DNA of 64,000 nucleotides from the NCBI RefSeq assembly GCF_014207705.1, contig NZ_JACHIU010000001.1:6130501-6194500 (forward strand), in the 5' to 3' direction. A program made the translations under genes and the position numbers. Under the pieces are notes generated by a model, which was given only the letters and a program-made list of their open reading frames with translations, searched no databases and was not told the DNA's origin. Positions 8,918 to 17,885 of this stretch are shown here, piece by piece (the first letter of the stretch is position 1; each line of letters begins with the position of its first letter). The stretch is from Sphaerisporangium rubeum (GTDB taxonomy: Bacteria > Actinomycetota > Actinomycetes > Streptosporangiales > Streptosporangiaceae).

Positions 8918-10099
8918 ATGGACAGCGCGACACGAGCCGGCGCGACGACCTCGTCGGGGGTAAGGCGGATCACCGATGTCGACGGCCTGCGGGGTTTCGC
9001 CGTCCTAGGCATCCTCGCCGTCAACATGCTCGACCTGGCCGACCCCGGCCGCATGGAAGGCGCCACCGCCTTCACCGGCCCCCTGGACACCGCCGTGCGG
9101 GCCTTCGTGATCGGCGCCGGTCAGCTCACGTTCCTGACCCTGTTCGCGTTCCTGTTCGGCTACTCCTTCACCCTGCAGAAGGCCGGCGCCGAGGCCGAGC
9201 ACTCCAGCGTCGTCCCCCGCACCCTGCGCCGCCTGGTCGCGCTGATCGCCATCGGCGCCGTCCACATGGTGTTCCTGTGGCGCGGCGACATCCTGATGCT
9301 GTGGGGCCTGCTGGGCCTGGTGCTCCTCGCGCTGAGCGGCCTTCGGCCGAGAGCGGCGTTGATCACCTCGCTCGCGCTGACCGCGCTCGCGGTGCTGTAC
9401 ACGGCGTACAACGTCCTCACCGCCGAACCCGCCGAACCCCTCGGTCCCGAGGCGCTCGCCGCCGGCCAGGCCGCGCTGGACGCCACCCGGAGCGGCATCG
9501 GCGACTACATCTCCCTGAACCTGGACTCCTTCTCCCTGGAGGACCTGTACTTCTCCCCGCTCCAGGTCCCCCCCATGATCGCCGTCTTCCTCCTCGGCCT
9601 CGCCGCCGGCAAGGTCCGCTGGCTGGAGAACGAGGCCGTCCTCGACCGCTGGCTCCCCAAGGTGCAGCTCATCGGCCTCGTCGTCGGCATCCCCACCGCC
9701 GTGGCCCTCGGCTACGCCGAAGCCCAAGGCGGCGACTTCACCACCATCCCCGGCCTGATCGGCCAGATCGGCGTCCCGTTCCTCATCGCCGGCATGGCCG
9801 CCACCCTGATGCGCATGTCCCGCGCCGGCAACGGCATCCTGCGCACCCTGGCCCCCGCCGGCGCCATGTCCCTGACGAACTACATCATGCAGTCCGTCCT
9901 CATGTGCCTGATCTTCACCGCCTACGGCTTCTCCCTGGCCGGCCAGATCTCCCCCCTCGGCCTCCTCGGCATCACGATGGTCATCTGCGCCGCACAGGTC
10001 GCCTACAGCACCTGGTGGACGCGCCACTACCGCTACGGCCCCCTGGAATGGCTCCTGCGCCTCGCCACCTACGGCCGTCCCCCGTCGATGCGCCGCTGA
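8918..10099 (+). CDS. DUF418 (YeiB-type) integral membrane protein
   Basis: A 393-residue polytopic membrane protein starting with RITDVDGLRGFAVLGILAVN, a typical N-terminal first helix of the DUF418/acyltransferase-like family. The C-terminal third has the family pattern (AGAMSLTNYIMQSV, YGPLEWLLRLATYG). About nine to ten hydrophobic segments can be seen. The ATG has AAGGG eight bases upstream. Family function is unknown. Members are frequent near membrane-acting metabolite genes but also occur as ordinary chromosomal genes. It is divergent from the VioD-like operon and could share its control region. Confidence 0.85.
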   Translation: MDSATRAGATTSSGVRRITDVDGLRGFAVLGILAVNMLDLADPGRMEGATAFTGPLDTAVRAFVIGAGQLTFLTLFAFLFGYSFTLQKAGAEAEHSSVVPRTLRRLVALIAIGAVHMVFLWRGDILMLWGLLGLVLLALSGLRPRAALITSLALTALAVLYTAYNVLTAEPAEPLGPEALAAGQAALDATRSGIGDYISLNLDSFSLEDLYFSPLQVPPMIAVFLLGLAAGKVRWLENEAVLDRWLPKVQLIGLVVGIPTAVALGYAEAQGGDFTTIPGLIGQIGVPFLIAGMAATLMRMSRAGNGILRTLAPAGAMSLTNYIMQSVLMCLIFTAYGFSLAGQISPLGLLGITMVICAAQVAYSTWWTRHYRYGPLEWLLRLATYGRPPSMRR

Positions 10100-10281
10100 C
10101 CCGCCTGATCAGGACCGCGAGTTCCCCGGCCTGCGCGAGAGAGTGGCCATGTAAGCACAAAGCCACCCCCGCCAGGCCGGTCCCGGACCGTGGAACCGAC
10201 CGGCCGGCGAAAGTACGATCTGTCCGACTGCCACCCTCCTGGCGGATCCGGTCGCGTCACACACTAGACTGCTTGCAGTTT

Positions 10282-10305
10282 TGCGCAATTATTCATGTGC
10301 GCAAT
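10282..10305. promoter_or_regulatory. Putative ArsR-type operator upstream of the DUF3073-ArsR-SulP genes
   Basis: Two copies of TGCGCAAT (10282-10289 and 10298-10305) lie 16 bases apart around an AT-rich core. TGCGCA is itself a palindrome, so the element reads as both a direct and an inverted repeat. It sits 28 bases before the DUF3073 start in front of an operon encoding an ArsR regulator. AT-rich dyads of this size are typical ArsR/SmtB targets, and autoregulation is the simplest reading. Confidence 0.5.
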
Positions 10306-10332
10306 AGTGTGCCGTCGAGGAGGCGATGACGG

Positions 10333-10530
10333 ATGGGACGTGGCCGGGCCAAGGCCAAGCAGGTGAAGGTCGCTCGCGCGCTGAAGTACAGCGGTGGTGG
10401 CGACCTGGAGGCACTGCGGCGAGAGCTCAACGCCGACAGGACGCCTTCCCCGCACGCTGAGCCGGACGACGTGGCCCCTGACGCGGCGGCCGGTCCCGCC
10501 GCCGGGAGGGCCGAGGACGGGAGCGAGTGA
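10333..10530 (+). CDS. DUF3073 small protein
   Basis: A 65-residue basic protein beginning MGRGRAKAKQVKVARALKY, the hallmark N-terminus of the actinobacterial DUF3073 family, followed by the conserved LEALRRELN segment and an acidic, alanine-rich tail. GAGGAG lies upstream. Family function is unknown. Its TGA overlaps the ATG of the ArsR gene (TGATG), so the two are translationally coupled, although such proteins are often encoded alone. Confidence 0.85.
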   Translation: MGRGRAKAKQVKVARALKYSGGGDLEALRRELNADRTPSPHAEPDDVAPDAAAGPAAGRAEDGSE

Positions 10531-10859
10531 TGCCGGTCCCGCTGTACCAGGCCAAGGCCGAGCTGTTCAAGACGCTCGGCCATCCGCTGCGCATCCGCGT
10601 GCTGGAATTGCTGTGCGAGAGACCTCAGCAGGTCCGCGAGCTGCTGGCCGCCATGGACGTGGAGGCACCGAACCTGTCGCAGCAACTGGCGGTGCTGCGC
10701 CGGGCCGGGCTGGTCACCGCGAGGCGGGACGGCGCGACCGTGGTCTACGAGCTGGCCGGGGCCGACGTGTCGGAGCTGATGCGGTCGGCTCGCCGGATCC
10801 TCACCGAGTTGCTGGCCGACCGCAACGAGCTCCTCGCCGAGCTGGAGCAGGCGAGGTGA
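10530..10859 (+). CDS. ArsR-family winged-helix repressor
   Basis: A 109-residue winged-helix protein with the ArsR/SmtB core: FKTLGHPLRIRVLELLCERP, a recognition region with VEAPNLSQQLAVLRRAGLV, and the wing RRDGATVVYEL. No cysteine pair typical of the alpha-3 metal site is evident (a single Cys in LCER), so metal sensing is doubtful. The ATG overlaps the DUF3073 stop, and its own stop overlaps the GTG of the SulP gene. The three genes form a tight operon, and the regulator probably controls the transporter through the dyad near 10282-10305. Confidence 0.9.
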   Translation: MPVPLYQAKAELFKTLGHPLRIRVLELLCERPQQVRELLAAMDVEAPNLSQQLAVLRRAGLVTARRDGATVVYELAGADVSELMRSARRILTELLADRNELLAELEQAR

Positions 10860-12571
10860 ACCTGCGGGAGGTGGCGCGTTCGCTTCCTGATCTGCTGCCT
10901 GGACGGTCGGACTGGGTCGCCGCGCGCCGGTCACCGGGCCGGGACCTGGTGGCCGGGCTCATCGTCGCGGTCGTGGCGTTGCCGCTGGCGCTGGCGTTCG
11001 GGGTCTCCTCCGGGCTCGGCGCGCAGGCCGGCCTGGTGACCGCGATCGTCGCCGGAGCACTGGCGGCGATCTTCGGCGGCAGCAACCTGCAGGTGTCCGG
11101 CCCCACCGGCGCGATGACCGTCGTCCTCGTCCCCATCGTGCACAGCCACGGCACTCAGGGAGTGCTGATGGTCGGCCTGATGGCCGGCCTGGTTCTCCTG
11201 GCCCTGGCCGCGCTGCGGGTCGGCCGGTTCGCGCAGTTCCTGCCGATGTCGGTGGTCGAGGGGTTCACCGCGGGGATCGCGGTCGTCATCGCGTTACAGC
11301 AGGTCCCCGCGGCGCTCGGCGTGGCGGCCGGAGACGGGGAGAAGGTCTGGCAGGTCGCGGCCGACGCCGTGGCACGCTTCGTCGCTCAGCCGACCTTGGT
11401 CTCACCTGTCCTGGCCCTGGCCGTGTCCGCGCTGATGCTGGCCGGCGCTCGGCTACGGCCCGGCGTCCCCTTCTCCCTCCTCGGCGTCGCCGTCGCGTCG
11501 CTGGCCGCTCAGCTGTTCTCGCTCGACGTCGCCACGATCGGGGCCCTGCCGGCCGGACTACCCGCTCCGTCGCTCGGTTTCCTCGACCCCGCCGCCGTCG
11601 GCACGCTCCTGCCGTCCGCGCTGGCGGTGGCCGCGCTCGCCGCGCTGGAAAGCCTGCTGTGCGCCACCGTCGCCGACGCGATGAGCGTCGGCGAGCGGCA
11701 CGACCCTGACCGGGAACTGTTCGGACAAGGCATCGCCAACCTCGCCACCCCGCTCCTCGGCGGCATACCGGCGACCGCCGCCATCGCTCGTACCGCGGTC
11801 AACGTGCGCGCCGGGGCCCGGTCCCGGCTGGCCGCGCTCACCCACGCCGCCGTGCTCGCCGGCATCGTGCTCGCGGCCGGCCCCCTGGTCTCCCGGATCC
11901 CGCTCGCGGCACTCGCCGGGGTCCTGCTGGCCACGACCGTCCGCATGGTCGAGGTCGGCTCCCTGCGCGCGCTGGCTCGCGCGACCCGAGGCGACGCGGT
12001 CGTGCTCACCCTGACGTTCGCCGTGACCGTCGTCTTCGACCTCGTCACCGCGGTGGCCGTCGGCCTCGGCCTGGCCGTCGTCCTCGCGCTCCGCGCCGTC
12101 GCGAGGACCTCACTGCTGGAGCAGGTCCCGCTCGAAGCCGGTGACCACAGCGCCGAGGAACAGCGACTGCTGAGCGAGCACATCGTCGCCTACCGCTTCG
12201 ACGGTCCGCTGTTCTTCGCCGCCGCGCACCGCTTCCTGCTGGAGCTGTCCGAGGTGGCCGACGTCCGCGTGGTCATCCTGCGCATGTCACGGATCACCAC
12301 CCTGGACGCCACCGGCGCCGGCATCCTCGGCGACGCCATCACCCGCATGGAACACCGCGGCATCATCGTCATGATCTCCGGCATCAAACCCGGCCACACC
12401 CAGGTCCTCGCCGCTCTCGGCGTCGCCGACCACCTCCACCGCGACGGCCTCGTCTTCCCCGACACCCCCACCGCGATCACCCATGCCCGCACCCTCCTGC
12501 ACCACCACGGCCTGCTCACCGCCACCACCCCGCAGGCCGAGCAACCAGTCGAAGCCGACCCCCGCCGGTAG
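10856..12571 (+). CDS. sulP: SulP-family anion transporter with STAS domain
   Basis: A 571-residue membrane transporter of the SLC26/SulP family. It has the N-terminal DLVAGLIVAVVALPLALAFG helix, the NLQVSGPTGAMTVVL signature, ten or more hydrophobic segments, and a C-terminal STAS domain (about 450-550) containing ILRMSRITTLDATGAGIL. The GTG start overlaps the ArsR stop by 3 bases (GTGA). Likely substrates are sulfate or bicarbonate, which sequence alone does not decide. A rare TTA leucine codon lies at 11294-11296. In Streptomyces such codons make translation depend on the bldA tRNA. Confidence 0.9.
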   Translation: MNLREVARSLPDLLPGRSDWVAARRSPGRDLVAGLIVAVVALPLALAFGVSSGLGAQAGLVTAIVAGALAAIFGGSNLQVSGPTGAMTVVLVPIVHSHGTQGVLMVGLMAGLVLLALAALRVGRFAQFLPMSVVEGFTAGIAVVIALQQVPAALGVAAGDGEKVWQVAADAVARFVAQPTLVSPVLALAVSALMLAGARLRPGVPFSLLGVAVASLAAQLFSLDVATIGALPAGLPAPSLGFLDPAAVGTLLPSALAVAALAALESLLCATVADAMSVGERHDPDRELFGQGIANLATPLLGGIPATAAIARTAVNVRAGARSRLAALTHAAVLAGIVLAAGPLVSRIPLAALAGVLLATTVRMVEVGSLRALARATRGDAVVLTLTFAVTVVFDLVTAVAVGLGLAVVLALRAVARTSLLEQVPLEAGDHSAEEQRLLSEHIVAYRFDGPLFFAAAHRFLLELSEVADVRVVILRMSRITTLDATGAGILGDAITRMEHRGIIVMISGIKPGHTQVLAALGVADHLHRDGLVFPDTPTAITHARTLLHHHGLLTATTPQAEQPVEADPRR

Positions 12572-12671
12572 ACGGCGCGTCACACCAGGACCCGCACGAG
12601 ACCCACGGCACCAGGCACGGCGAATCCAGCGCCTCCGGAACACACCTCACCCCGACGAGAAGGACACCTCC

Positions 12672-13058
12672 TCACTCCGCGCTGTCGGCACGCTCCTCAT
12701 ACGCGGCCCTACTGGCCTCGATGTCCGGGATGTGCTTGATAGCCCACTCTGCCAGCGCCAACGCCGGCGGAATGAGGCTCTGGCCGGTACCGGTCAGCGC
12801 GTACTCGACCCTCAGTGGCACCTCCGCGTACACCGTCCGCGACACCAGCCCGTCCCGCTCCAGGTTCCGCAGCGTCCGTGTCAGCATCCGCTGCGAGACC
12901 CCGGGTATCTGCCGCTGCAGATCGGTGAACCGCAGCCGCTTCCGATCGAGGGTCGCCACCACCAGCAACGTCCACTTGTCGCAGATCCGGTCAAGGATCG
13001 TACGGATCGTCCGGCCGCCGTCTCCACGGATCATGCAGGTGTGCTCGTACCCCGACAC
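12672..13058 (-). CDS. HxlR-family winged-helix regulator
   Basis: A 128-residue protein with the HxlR signature: DKWTLLVVATL, RFTDLQRQIPGVSQRMLTRTL and a YALTGTGQSL end. The GTG at 13058 is preferred because AGGGAGG precedes it at good spacing. Translation from GTG 13085 would add nine residues. A cysteine (CMIRGDGG) lies just before the DNA-binding domain, where redox- or electrophile-sensing HxlR members carry one. It is divergent from a DoxX gene and probably regulates it. Confidence 0.88.
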   Translation of the reverse strand: MSGYEHTCMIRGDGGRTIRTILDRICDKWTLLVVATLDRKRLRFTDLQRQIPGVSQRMLTRTLRNLERDGLVSRTVYAEVPLRVEYALTGTGQSLIPPALALAEWAIKHIPDIEASRAAYEERADSAE

Positions 13059-13133
13059 CGACACCTCCCTGTGCCTCAAGCACACACATGTGCCTTTTGT
13101 AAGCCCCCCAATAGTGCCGCATCATGGGGCAAC

Positions 13134-13146
13134 TTACCAACGGTAA
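13134..13146. promoter_or_regulatory. Palindrome between HxlR and DoxX genes, likely operator
   Basis: TTACC-AAC-GGTAA is a 13-base perfect dyad located 25 bases before the DoxX ATG and about 76 bases before the HxlR start. Regulators of the HxlR type usually bind short dyads in the shared region with a divergent target gene, which makes this the best operator candidate in the gap. Confidence 0.5.
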
Positions 13147-13170
13147 CCATCCAAGCCAGGAGCCCCCGCC

Positions 13171-13539
13171 ATGACCGTCGCCTACTGGATCGTCGCCGCA
13201 CTCCTCGCCGTCTTCTACCTCTACGCCGGCGGCAAGAAGGCCATCCAGACCAAGGAACAACTCCAGCCCATGATGGCCTGGGTAGACACCATCCCCATGC
13301 CCCTGGTCCACACCATCGGCGTGCTCGAACTCCTCGGCGCAGCCGGCCTCATCCTCCCCCCACTGACCGGCATCGCCCCCTGGCTGGCACTGGCCGCCGC
13401 CATCGGCCTGTCCCTGATCCAGGTAGGCGGCGCAGCCCTCCACCTTTCCCGTGGCGAAACCCGCCAGATCCCCCTGAACATCATCTTGCTGGCCATCTCC
13501 ATCACCACGGCCTGGCTGAGCACCACCTGGCTCAATTAG
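13171..13539 (+). CDS. DoxX-family small membrane protein
   Basis: A 122-residue protein with four hydrophobic segments and the family pattern AGGKKAIQ ... MPLVHTIGVLELLGAAGLILP ... GGAALHLSRGE. AGGAG precedes the ATG. DoxX-like proteins beside HxlR regulators are a common stress-response pair. The exact activity is unknown. Its 3' end overlaps the convergent MFS gene by 8 bases. Confidence 0.85.
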   Translation: MTVAYWIVAALLAVFYLYAGGKKAIQTKEQLQPMMAWVDTIPMPLVHTIGVLELLGAAGLILPPLTGIAPWLALAAAIGLSLIQVGGAALHLSRGETRQIPLNIILLAISITTAWLSTTWLN

Positions 13540-14818
13540 ACGACCGCACGCGACCCGTCCCCTCTCCGGCAGGACCCCGCCGGCCGGCCGTCCGGTTCAC
13601 GAGGACACGCGCGAGTACCGCGGTGACGGCACCGGCCAGAACCACCGAAAGCAGTCCGAACCGGAGTCCGACGAGGTCCGCGACCGCTCCGACGAGCGGC
13701 GGCGACAGCAGGAACCCTGCACGCAGCAGCCAGCTCACGATGGTCAGGCCCGTGCCGGGAGCCAGCCCCGGCAATTCGTCGGCCGTGTGCATGGCCGCCG
13801 GGACGAGCGTCGCGACCCCCAGCCCCGCGAACGCGAACCCGGCGAGCGTGGTCCCCACGGACGGCACCGCCAGTGCGCCCCCCATGCCGACGGCCGCCAG
13901 AACCCCTCCCCCACGGACCACCGCACGCTGCCCGAACCGGTCCACGACCCGGTCCCCGCTGAGTCGGCCGACCGTCATCGCGACCTGGAACGCCACGAAC
14001 GCCAGCCCCGCCGTCGCGGCATCGGCCCGCAGATCGCCACTGAGATAAATGGCCCCCCAGGACGCCCCCGCGTCCTCGACGATGGCACCACAAGCCGCGA
14101 TCACCCCGAGCGCCGCGAGCATCCCCACCGCACCCCCACCGAAGATCCGCCGCCTCATACGCCGCAAAGCCGACCCTTCACCCCCGGCCTCCGCCTTGCG
14201 TCCCCCACCCCCCGCCTCATCCGGCCCAGGCAACATGAACCGGTACGCCACCAACGCGACCGCTGAGAACAGCACCCCCGACACAGCCAGATGAAGCGAG
14301 AGCGGCACCCGAAGCCCCGCCGCCGCCGACCCCATCAACCCACCCAGCACCGCACCAACACTCCACAACCCGTGCAGAGAGTTGACGATCGACCTCCCGT
14401 AGATCCGCTGCACCCGCAACCCATGCGTGTTCTGCGCGACATCGATCACCGCGTCCAACGCACCCACCACGAACAACACCGCCGCAAAAGCCACCCAGTG
14501 CGGCACAAACGGAATGACCAGCATCACCACCGCGAACACCACCATCCCGTACGCCGCCACCCGCGACGACCGGAACCGCCGAATCACCGCCGCCGCGAAC
14601 AACCCCGCCAGCAACGACCCCAACGGCAACGCCGCCACCGCCGTACCGAACACCGCGTTGCTCAACCCGAGCTCCGCCTTGATCTGCGGATACCGGGGAA
14701 TCACGTTCGCCAGCACAGCCCCGTTGGTCAGGAACAACCCGGCGACAGCGGCACGAGCCAGCCGCGCCTGACGGGTCGGCGTACCAGGCGAGGCGACGCC
14801 AGGAATGGAAGCGGACAT
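13532..14818 (-). CDS. Major facilitator superfamily transporter
   Basis: A 428-residue protein with about twelve hydrophobic segments in two bundles of six separated by a charged loop (GPDEAGGGGRKAEAGGEG, near 210). The first half resembles YbjJ-type MFS proteins (NVIPRYPQIKAELGLSNAVFG). The ATG at 14818 is chosen over one 12 codons upstream because GGAAGG precedes it. It is probably an efflux carrier of unknown substrate, and nothing ties it to the NRPS genes except distance. Confidence 0.85.
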   Translation of the reverse strand: MSASIPGVASPGTPTRQARLARAAVAGLFLTNGAVLANVIPRYPQIKAELGLSNAVFGTAVAALPLGSLLAGLFAAAVIRRFRSSRVAAYGMVVFAVVMLVIPFVPHWVAFAAVLFVVGALDAVIDVAQNTHGLRVQRIYGRSIVNSLHGLWSVGAVLGGLMGSAAAGLRVPLSLHLAVSGVLFSAVALVAYRFMLPGPDEAGGGGRKAEAGGEGSALRRMRRRIFGGGAVGMLAALGVIAACGAIVEDAGASWGAIYLSGDLRADAATAGLAFVAFQVAMTVGRLSGDRVVDRFGQRAVVRGGGVLAAVGMGGALAVPSVGTTLAGFAFAGLGVATLVPAAMHTADELPGLAPGTGLTIVSWLLRAGFLLSPPLVGAVADLVGLRFGLLSVVLAGAVTAVLARVLVNRTAGRRGPAGEGTGRVRSSN

Positions 14819-14875
14819 GAGCCTTCCGAACGCAGAGATGCAAAAAGGGGACAAGGAAGGCTATCAGCGCAGTTA

Positions 14876-14904
14876 CTGCTAGCCGACGCTATACATCAGT
14901 CCAA
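14876..14904 (-). promoter_or_regulatory. Candidate housekeeping-type promoter for the MFS gene; rest of gap featureless
   Basis: On the minus strand TTGGAC (14899-14904) and TAGCAG (14876-14881) are separated by 17 bases, 57 bases before the MFS start codon. The remaining gap up to the HTH-less XRE-like gene (14905-15132) shows no supported gene or strong structure. Confidence 0.4.
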
Positions 14905-15132
14905 ACAGCCTGGACCGACCTCGCTAGAAGCATGATCCCGCTGAGCCTCGTCGCAAGCGGCCGACGGGCCGACGTCGTAACGGACCATCAGACAGCATGT
15001 GCGCGCACCTCCCGCATACAGGGCGTCCGTTGTACCCCCGTTTCCTCCCCCGAACTCCGCCGTGCACGCATTGTGACCGACGTACCACGTAGGAAAGCCG
15101 ACCCCCGAAGACGAGGTGGAGCCACGAACCGG

Positions 15133-16233
15133 TCAAGCCGGTCCCGGCTCTGGCGGTCCGCATAGTTCTCGGTACGCCTCGCGGAGTTCGTCCGCCTCTG
15201 GAATGTGCCGGGCTTCCACGACGGTGACGACCTCGGCCGCGCGCCAGTAGTTCGACGGCACCAGAAGGCCGCTCGTCATCGCGTTGAGGGTGAGGTGGGC
15301 CGCTTCGTCGGGCTGGTCGGTGGCCAGGAGAGCGAAAGCCAGGTCAAGGCGGGCCGCGACGGCGCGGCGGGGACGGGGTGGGCCGTCGGTGGCGGACTCC
15401 AGGCGGTCGAGGACGCCGCGCGCGTACGGTTCGGCGGCCGGGTCGCCAAGCCATGACAAGGTGGTCGCCGTGTAGGCATCGGACTTGGCGGGGTCGTAAC
15501 GGTAGTGATGCTCAGGTCTGTCCGGTGTGGGGAGAGGAGCCACCAGGCGGGCCACGCGGTCGAGTGCGTCGCGTGTCTCCCTGGCGGCGCCGAGCCGGGC
15601 CCAGGCGCGGCCTTCCTGCGCGGTGGCCTGGATGTACGCGGAGCCGGTCTTCGGTGCGATTCGCTGCGCACCCTGGGACAGCTCCAGAGCACGGCGGTAG
15701 TCACCGACGGTGAGGACCTGCCACGCCTGCGTTTCCAGGCACCACGCGGCGATCTCGGGATGGTCGGCGTGCCGGGCCAGATGGGAGGCCGTACGCAGGC
15801 GCGCGTGTCCGGCGGGGAACTGGTGGAGGTCGATGTGGCAGGTCGCGGCGAGCAGCGACAACCACCCGCCGACGACGAGCAGGCGCCGGTGCTCGTCCAA
15901 GGTCTTCCGCGCGTCGAGGAGCGTGGACACGTAGCCGAGATGGCGGCCGACCCGGGTCAGCAACACGCCAGGCGGCGTACCGGGGTAGGCGACAGCCAAC
16001 TCGTCCACGGCGGCCTCCAGGCGTCCGACGGTCTCACGGCCCACGTCGCTCGCCTCGGCCCGCCGCGCGAGGTCCAGCGCGTCGAACTCGTCGTCGGTGT
16101 CGCCGGCCGCGCAGCGGGAACGGCGTTCCGTCTGTAGCCGAGGGGCCGACACCGGAACGTCGTCTTCCATGAGATACCTCGCATGACGGCCGGACAGACG
16201 CACCGGAGTCTGCGTCCTGTCCTCATCGTCCAC
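15133..16233 (-). CDS. XRE-regulator-like TPR protein lacking the DNA-binding domain
   Basis: A 366-residue protein matching the C-terminal repeat region of actinobacterial XRE regulators (DALDLARRAEASDVG, DELAVAYPGTPPGVLL, LLVVGGWLSLLAATCHIDL and repeated helix pairs). It has only about 55 unrelated residues before it, where a helix-turn-helix would be expected. It may be N-terminally truncated or a partner protein without DNA binding. GTG 16233 and ATG 16170 both have plausible ribosome sites. It is divergent from a complete XRE gene at 16373, with 139 bases between. Full-length members of this type are often about 400 residues. Confidence 0.7.
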   Translation of the reverse strand: MDDEDRTQTPVRLSGRHARYLMEDDVPVSAPRLQTERRSRCAAGDTDDEFDALDLARRAEASDVGRETVGRLEAAVDELAVAYPGTPPGVLLTRVGRHLGYVSTLLDARKTLDEHRRLLVVGGWLSLLAATCHIDLHQFPAGHARLRTASHLARHADHPEIAAWCLETQAWQVLTVGDYRRALELSQGAQRIAPKTGSAYIQATAQEGRAWARLGAARETRDALDRVARLVAPLPTPDRPEHHYRYDPAKSDAYTATTLSWLGDPAAEPYARGVLDRLESATDGPPRPRRAVAARLDLAFALLATDQPDEAAHLTLNAMTSGLLVPSNYWRAAEVVTVVEARHIPEADELREAYRELCGPPEPGPA

Positions 16234-16372
16234 TGCTTTGTCCTCGCACAGCGTTCCGATGGGTTCACCGCAGCGAAGTTCAAGTCGATGTCCTGTGGGT
16301 TGTGGCGACTGCTGGCATGAGCGAAGGCTGCGGATCTAGCCTGGTAGCGGCGACGGGTCAGGGGGTGGGGCC

Positions 16373-17563
16373 ATGACGGACGGGTGTGCGATCGGGGACC
16401 GGCTCAAGGCGGCTCGGCGTGATCGAGGGCTCACGCAGGAAGGGCTGGCGGAGAAGGCCGGGCTGTCCAAGGATCTGATCGCGAAGCTTGAGCAGGGACG
16501 GCGTAACTCTTGTCGCATCACGTCGCTGATGCGGTTGTCCAACGCTCTGGACATCGACCTCTCTGAGCTGGCCGGCAAACGTGAGCGACTGAGAGGCGAG
16601 AGGGACGGCGGGTCGGTGCTGGCGATCCGGGACGCGATCTTGTCGCCGTCGCTGATGAATGGGCTGGCCGGTCTCGATGACGGCGACGCGGAGGAGCCGA
16701 CGGCTCTGCCTGAACTCGAACGTGCGATATCCCGCGCGTGGACGGACTACTGGGGTGGTGACTTCGGGGCTCTGGTCGCGGCTGTACCGGGGCTGATCGC
16801 GGAGGCGCGGCTCTCCCAGCGGTCCGTCGGCGCGGAAGCCGCAGGTCCTCTGGCTCAGTGCTTCCAGCTCGCGGCGTGCCTGCTGCTGCACTTCGGGAAG
16901 ACGGACCTGGCGGCGATCAGTGCGGAGCGTGGCATCAATGCGGCGGCTCAGGGGGACGACCAGTGGCAGTGGGCCAGCGTTGTGTCCACCTTCGCGTGGG
17001 TGCTGATGTATCAGGGTCGGCTGAGCGAGTCGGAAAGCCTTGCCGTGGACGTGGCGGCCAGGATCGAGCCGTCGTTCTCCGCGCCTGTCCCTCATGTGGC
17101 GACATGGGGCAACCTGCTCATCTCGGCGATCGACACGGCCGCCATCGCCGGTAAGGACGTGTCCGGCTACGTGAGCCTGGCGTCCGCAGGCGCCGAGCGC
17201 ATCGGTCGTGTCGTCACCGCCTACCGGACGACGTTCGGCTCCTCGAAGGTCGCGGCGAACGCCGTGCACGCGTTCACCATGCACAAGCGGCCCGGTGAGG
17301 CGCTGAAGGCCGCAAGGAAGGTCCGTACCGAGGAACTTCCGCGCATCGCCTACGGCCACCATCTGCTCGACCTCGCTCAGGCGTACACCGACATGCGGCA
17401 CTTCAGCTCTGCGGAACAGCGCCTGGATCTGGCACGGAGTCTGTCCCCTGTGTGGTTCCGGCACCAGTTGGCCGCGCACTCGATCGTGGCGGACGTACGG
17501 GAACAGCAAACCCGGCCGTCAGCGACGATCCGGAGACTGGCGCGCGACATAGGGCTTGAGTAG
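16373..17563 (+). CDS. XRE-family transcriptional regulator with C-terminal helical repeats
   Basis: A 396-residue protein with an N-terminal helix-turn-helix (about residues 7-62: AIGDRLKAARRDRGLTQEGLAEKAGLSKDL in outline, then LEQGRRN and SRITSLMRLSNALD-like spacing). A long TPR-like helical region follows. GGGGGTGGGG precedes the ATG. Such regulators are abundant in actinomycetes and usually act on neighbouring small genes or developmental functions. A GGACNNCATGTCC-type palindrome overlaps its stop codon and recurs downstream, giving a possible target. Confidence 0.85.
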   Translation: MTDGCAIGDRLKAARRDRGLTQEGLAEKAGLSKDLIAKLEQGRRNSCRITSLMRLSNALDIDLSELAGKRERLRGERDGGSVLAIRDAILSPSLMNGLAGLDDGDAEEPTALPELERAISRAWTDYWGGDFGALVAAVPGLIAEARLSQRSVGAEAAGPLAQCFQLAACLLLHFGKTDLAAISAERGINAAAQGDDQWQWASVVSTFAWVLMYQGRLSESESLAVDVAARIEPSFSAPVPHVATWGNLLISAIDTAAIAGKDVSGYVSLASAGAERIGRVVTAYRTTFGSSKVAANAVHAFTMHKRPGEALKAARKVRTEELPRIAYGHHLLDLAQAYTDMRHFSSAEQRLDLARSLSPVWFRHQLAAHSIVADVREQQTRPSATIRRLARDIGLE

Positions 17564-17658
17564 GACGACATGTCCTAGCGTCACGATTCGGCGATTCCGT
17601 TCCGGACGATCCGTCCCAGCCGGAAGAAGTCCCGCACCAACAGCCGGACATCATGTCC
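17563..17658. promoter_or_regulatory. Two related palindromes GGACNNCATGTCC after the XRE gene
   Basis: GGACGACATGTCC (17563-17575) and GGACATCATGTCC (17646-17658) match at 11 of 13 positions and lie 83 bases apart. The second extends to a 15-base dyad with 7-base arms around one base. They sit in the 322-base gap between the XRE regulator and the small genes starting near 17886. They could be operators for that regulator. Nothing else is evident in the gap. Confidence 0.4.
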
Positions 17659-17885
17659 GTGGAACACCCACCGAAGGCTTCATAACGTTCCGTCACAGAC
17701 CCGTGACGGGATCCGTCGGCGATGAGGCGCCGCACGGTCCCCAGTCAGAAACAGGAGTTCTGACCTGTGGAGATATCGAAGCAGTGTGTCCCCTCTCCTC
17801 GGCTCCGTCGTGAATTCGACGATTCGGGGTCGCCGGTCCCCGCTCTGCTGTGCAAGTACGTTCCGTCCCAACGAGAGTCCGCCAC

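Noticed and set aside
12483..14048. 521-codon plus-strand frame across the HxlR, DoxX and MFS genes
   Set aside because: Overlaps three well-supported genes and translates to Pro/Arg/His-rich sequence without domains.
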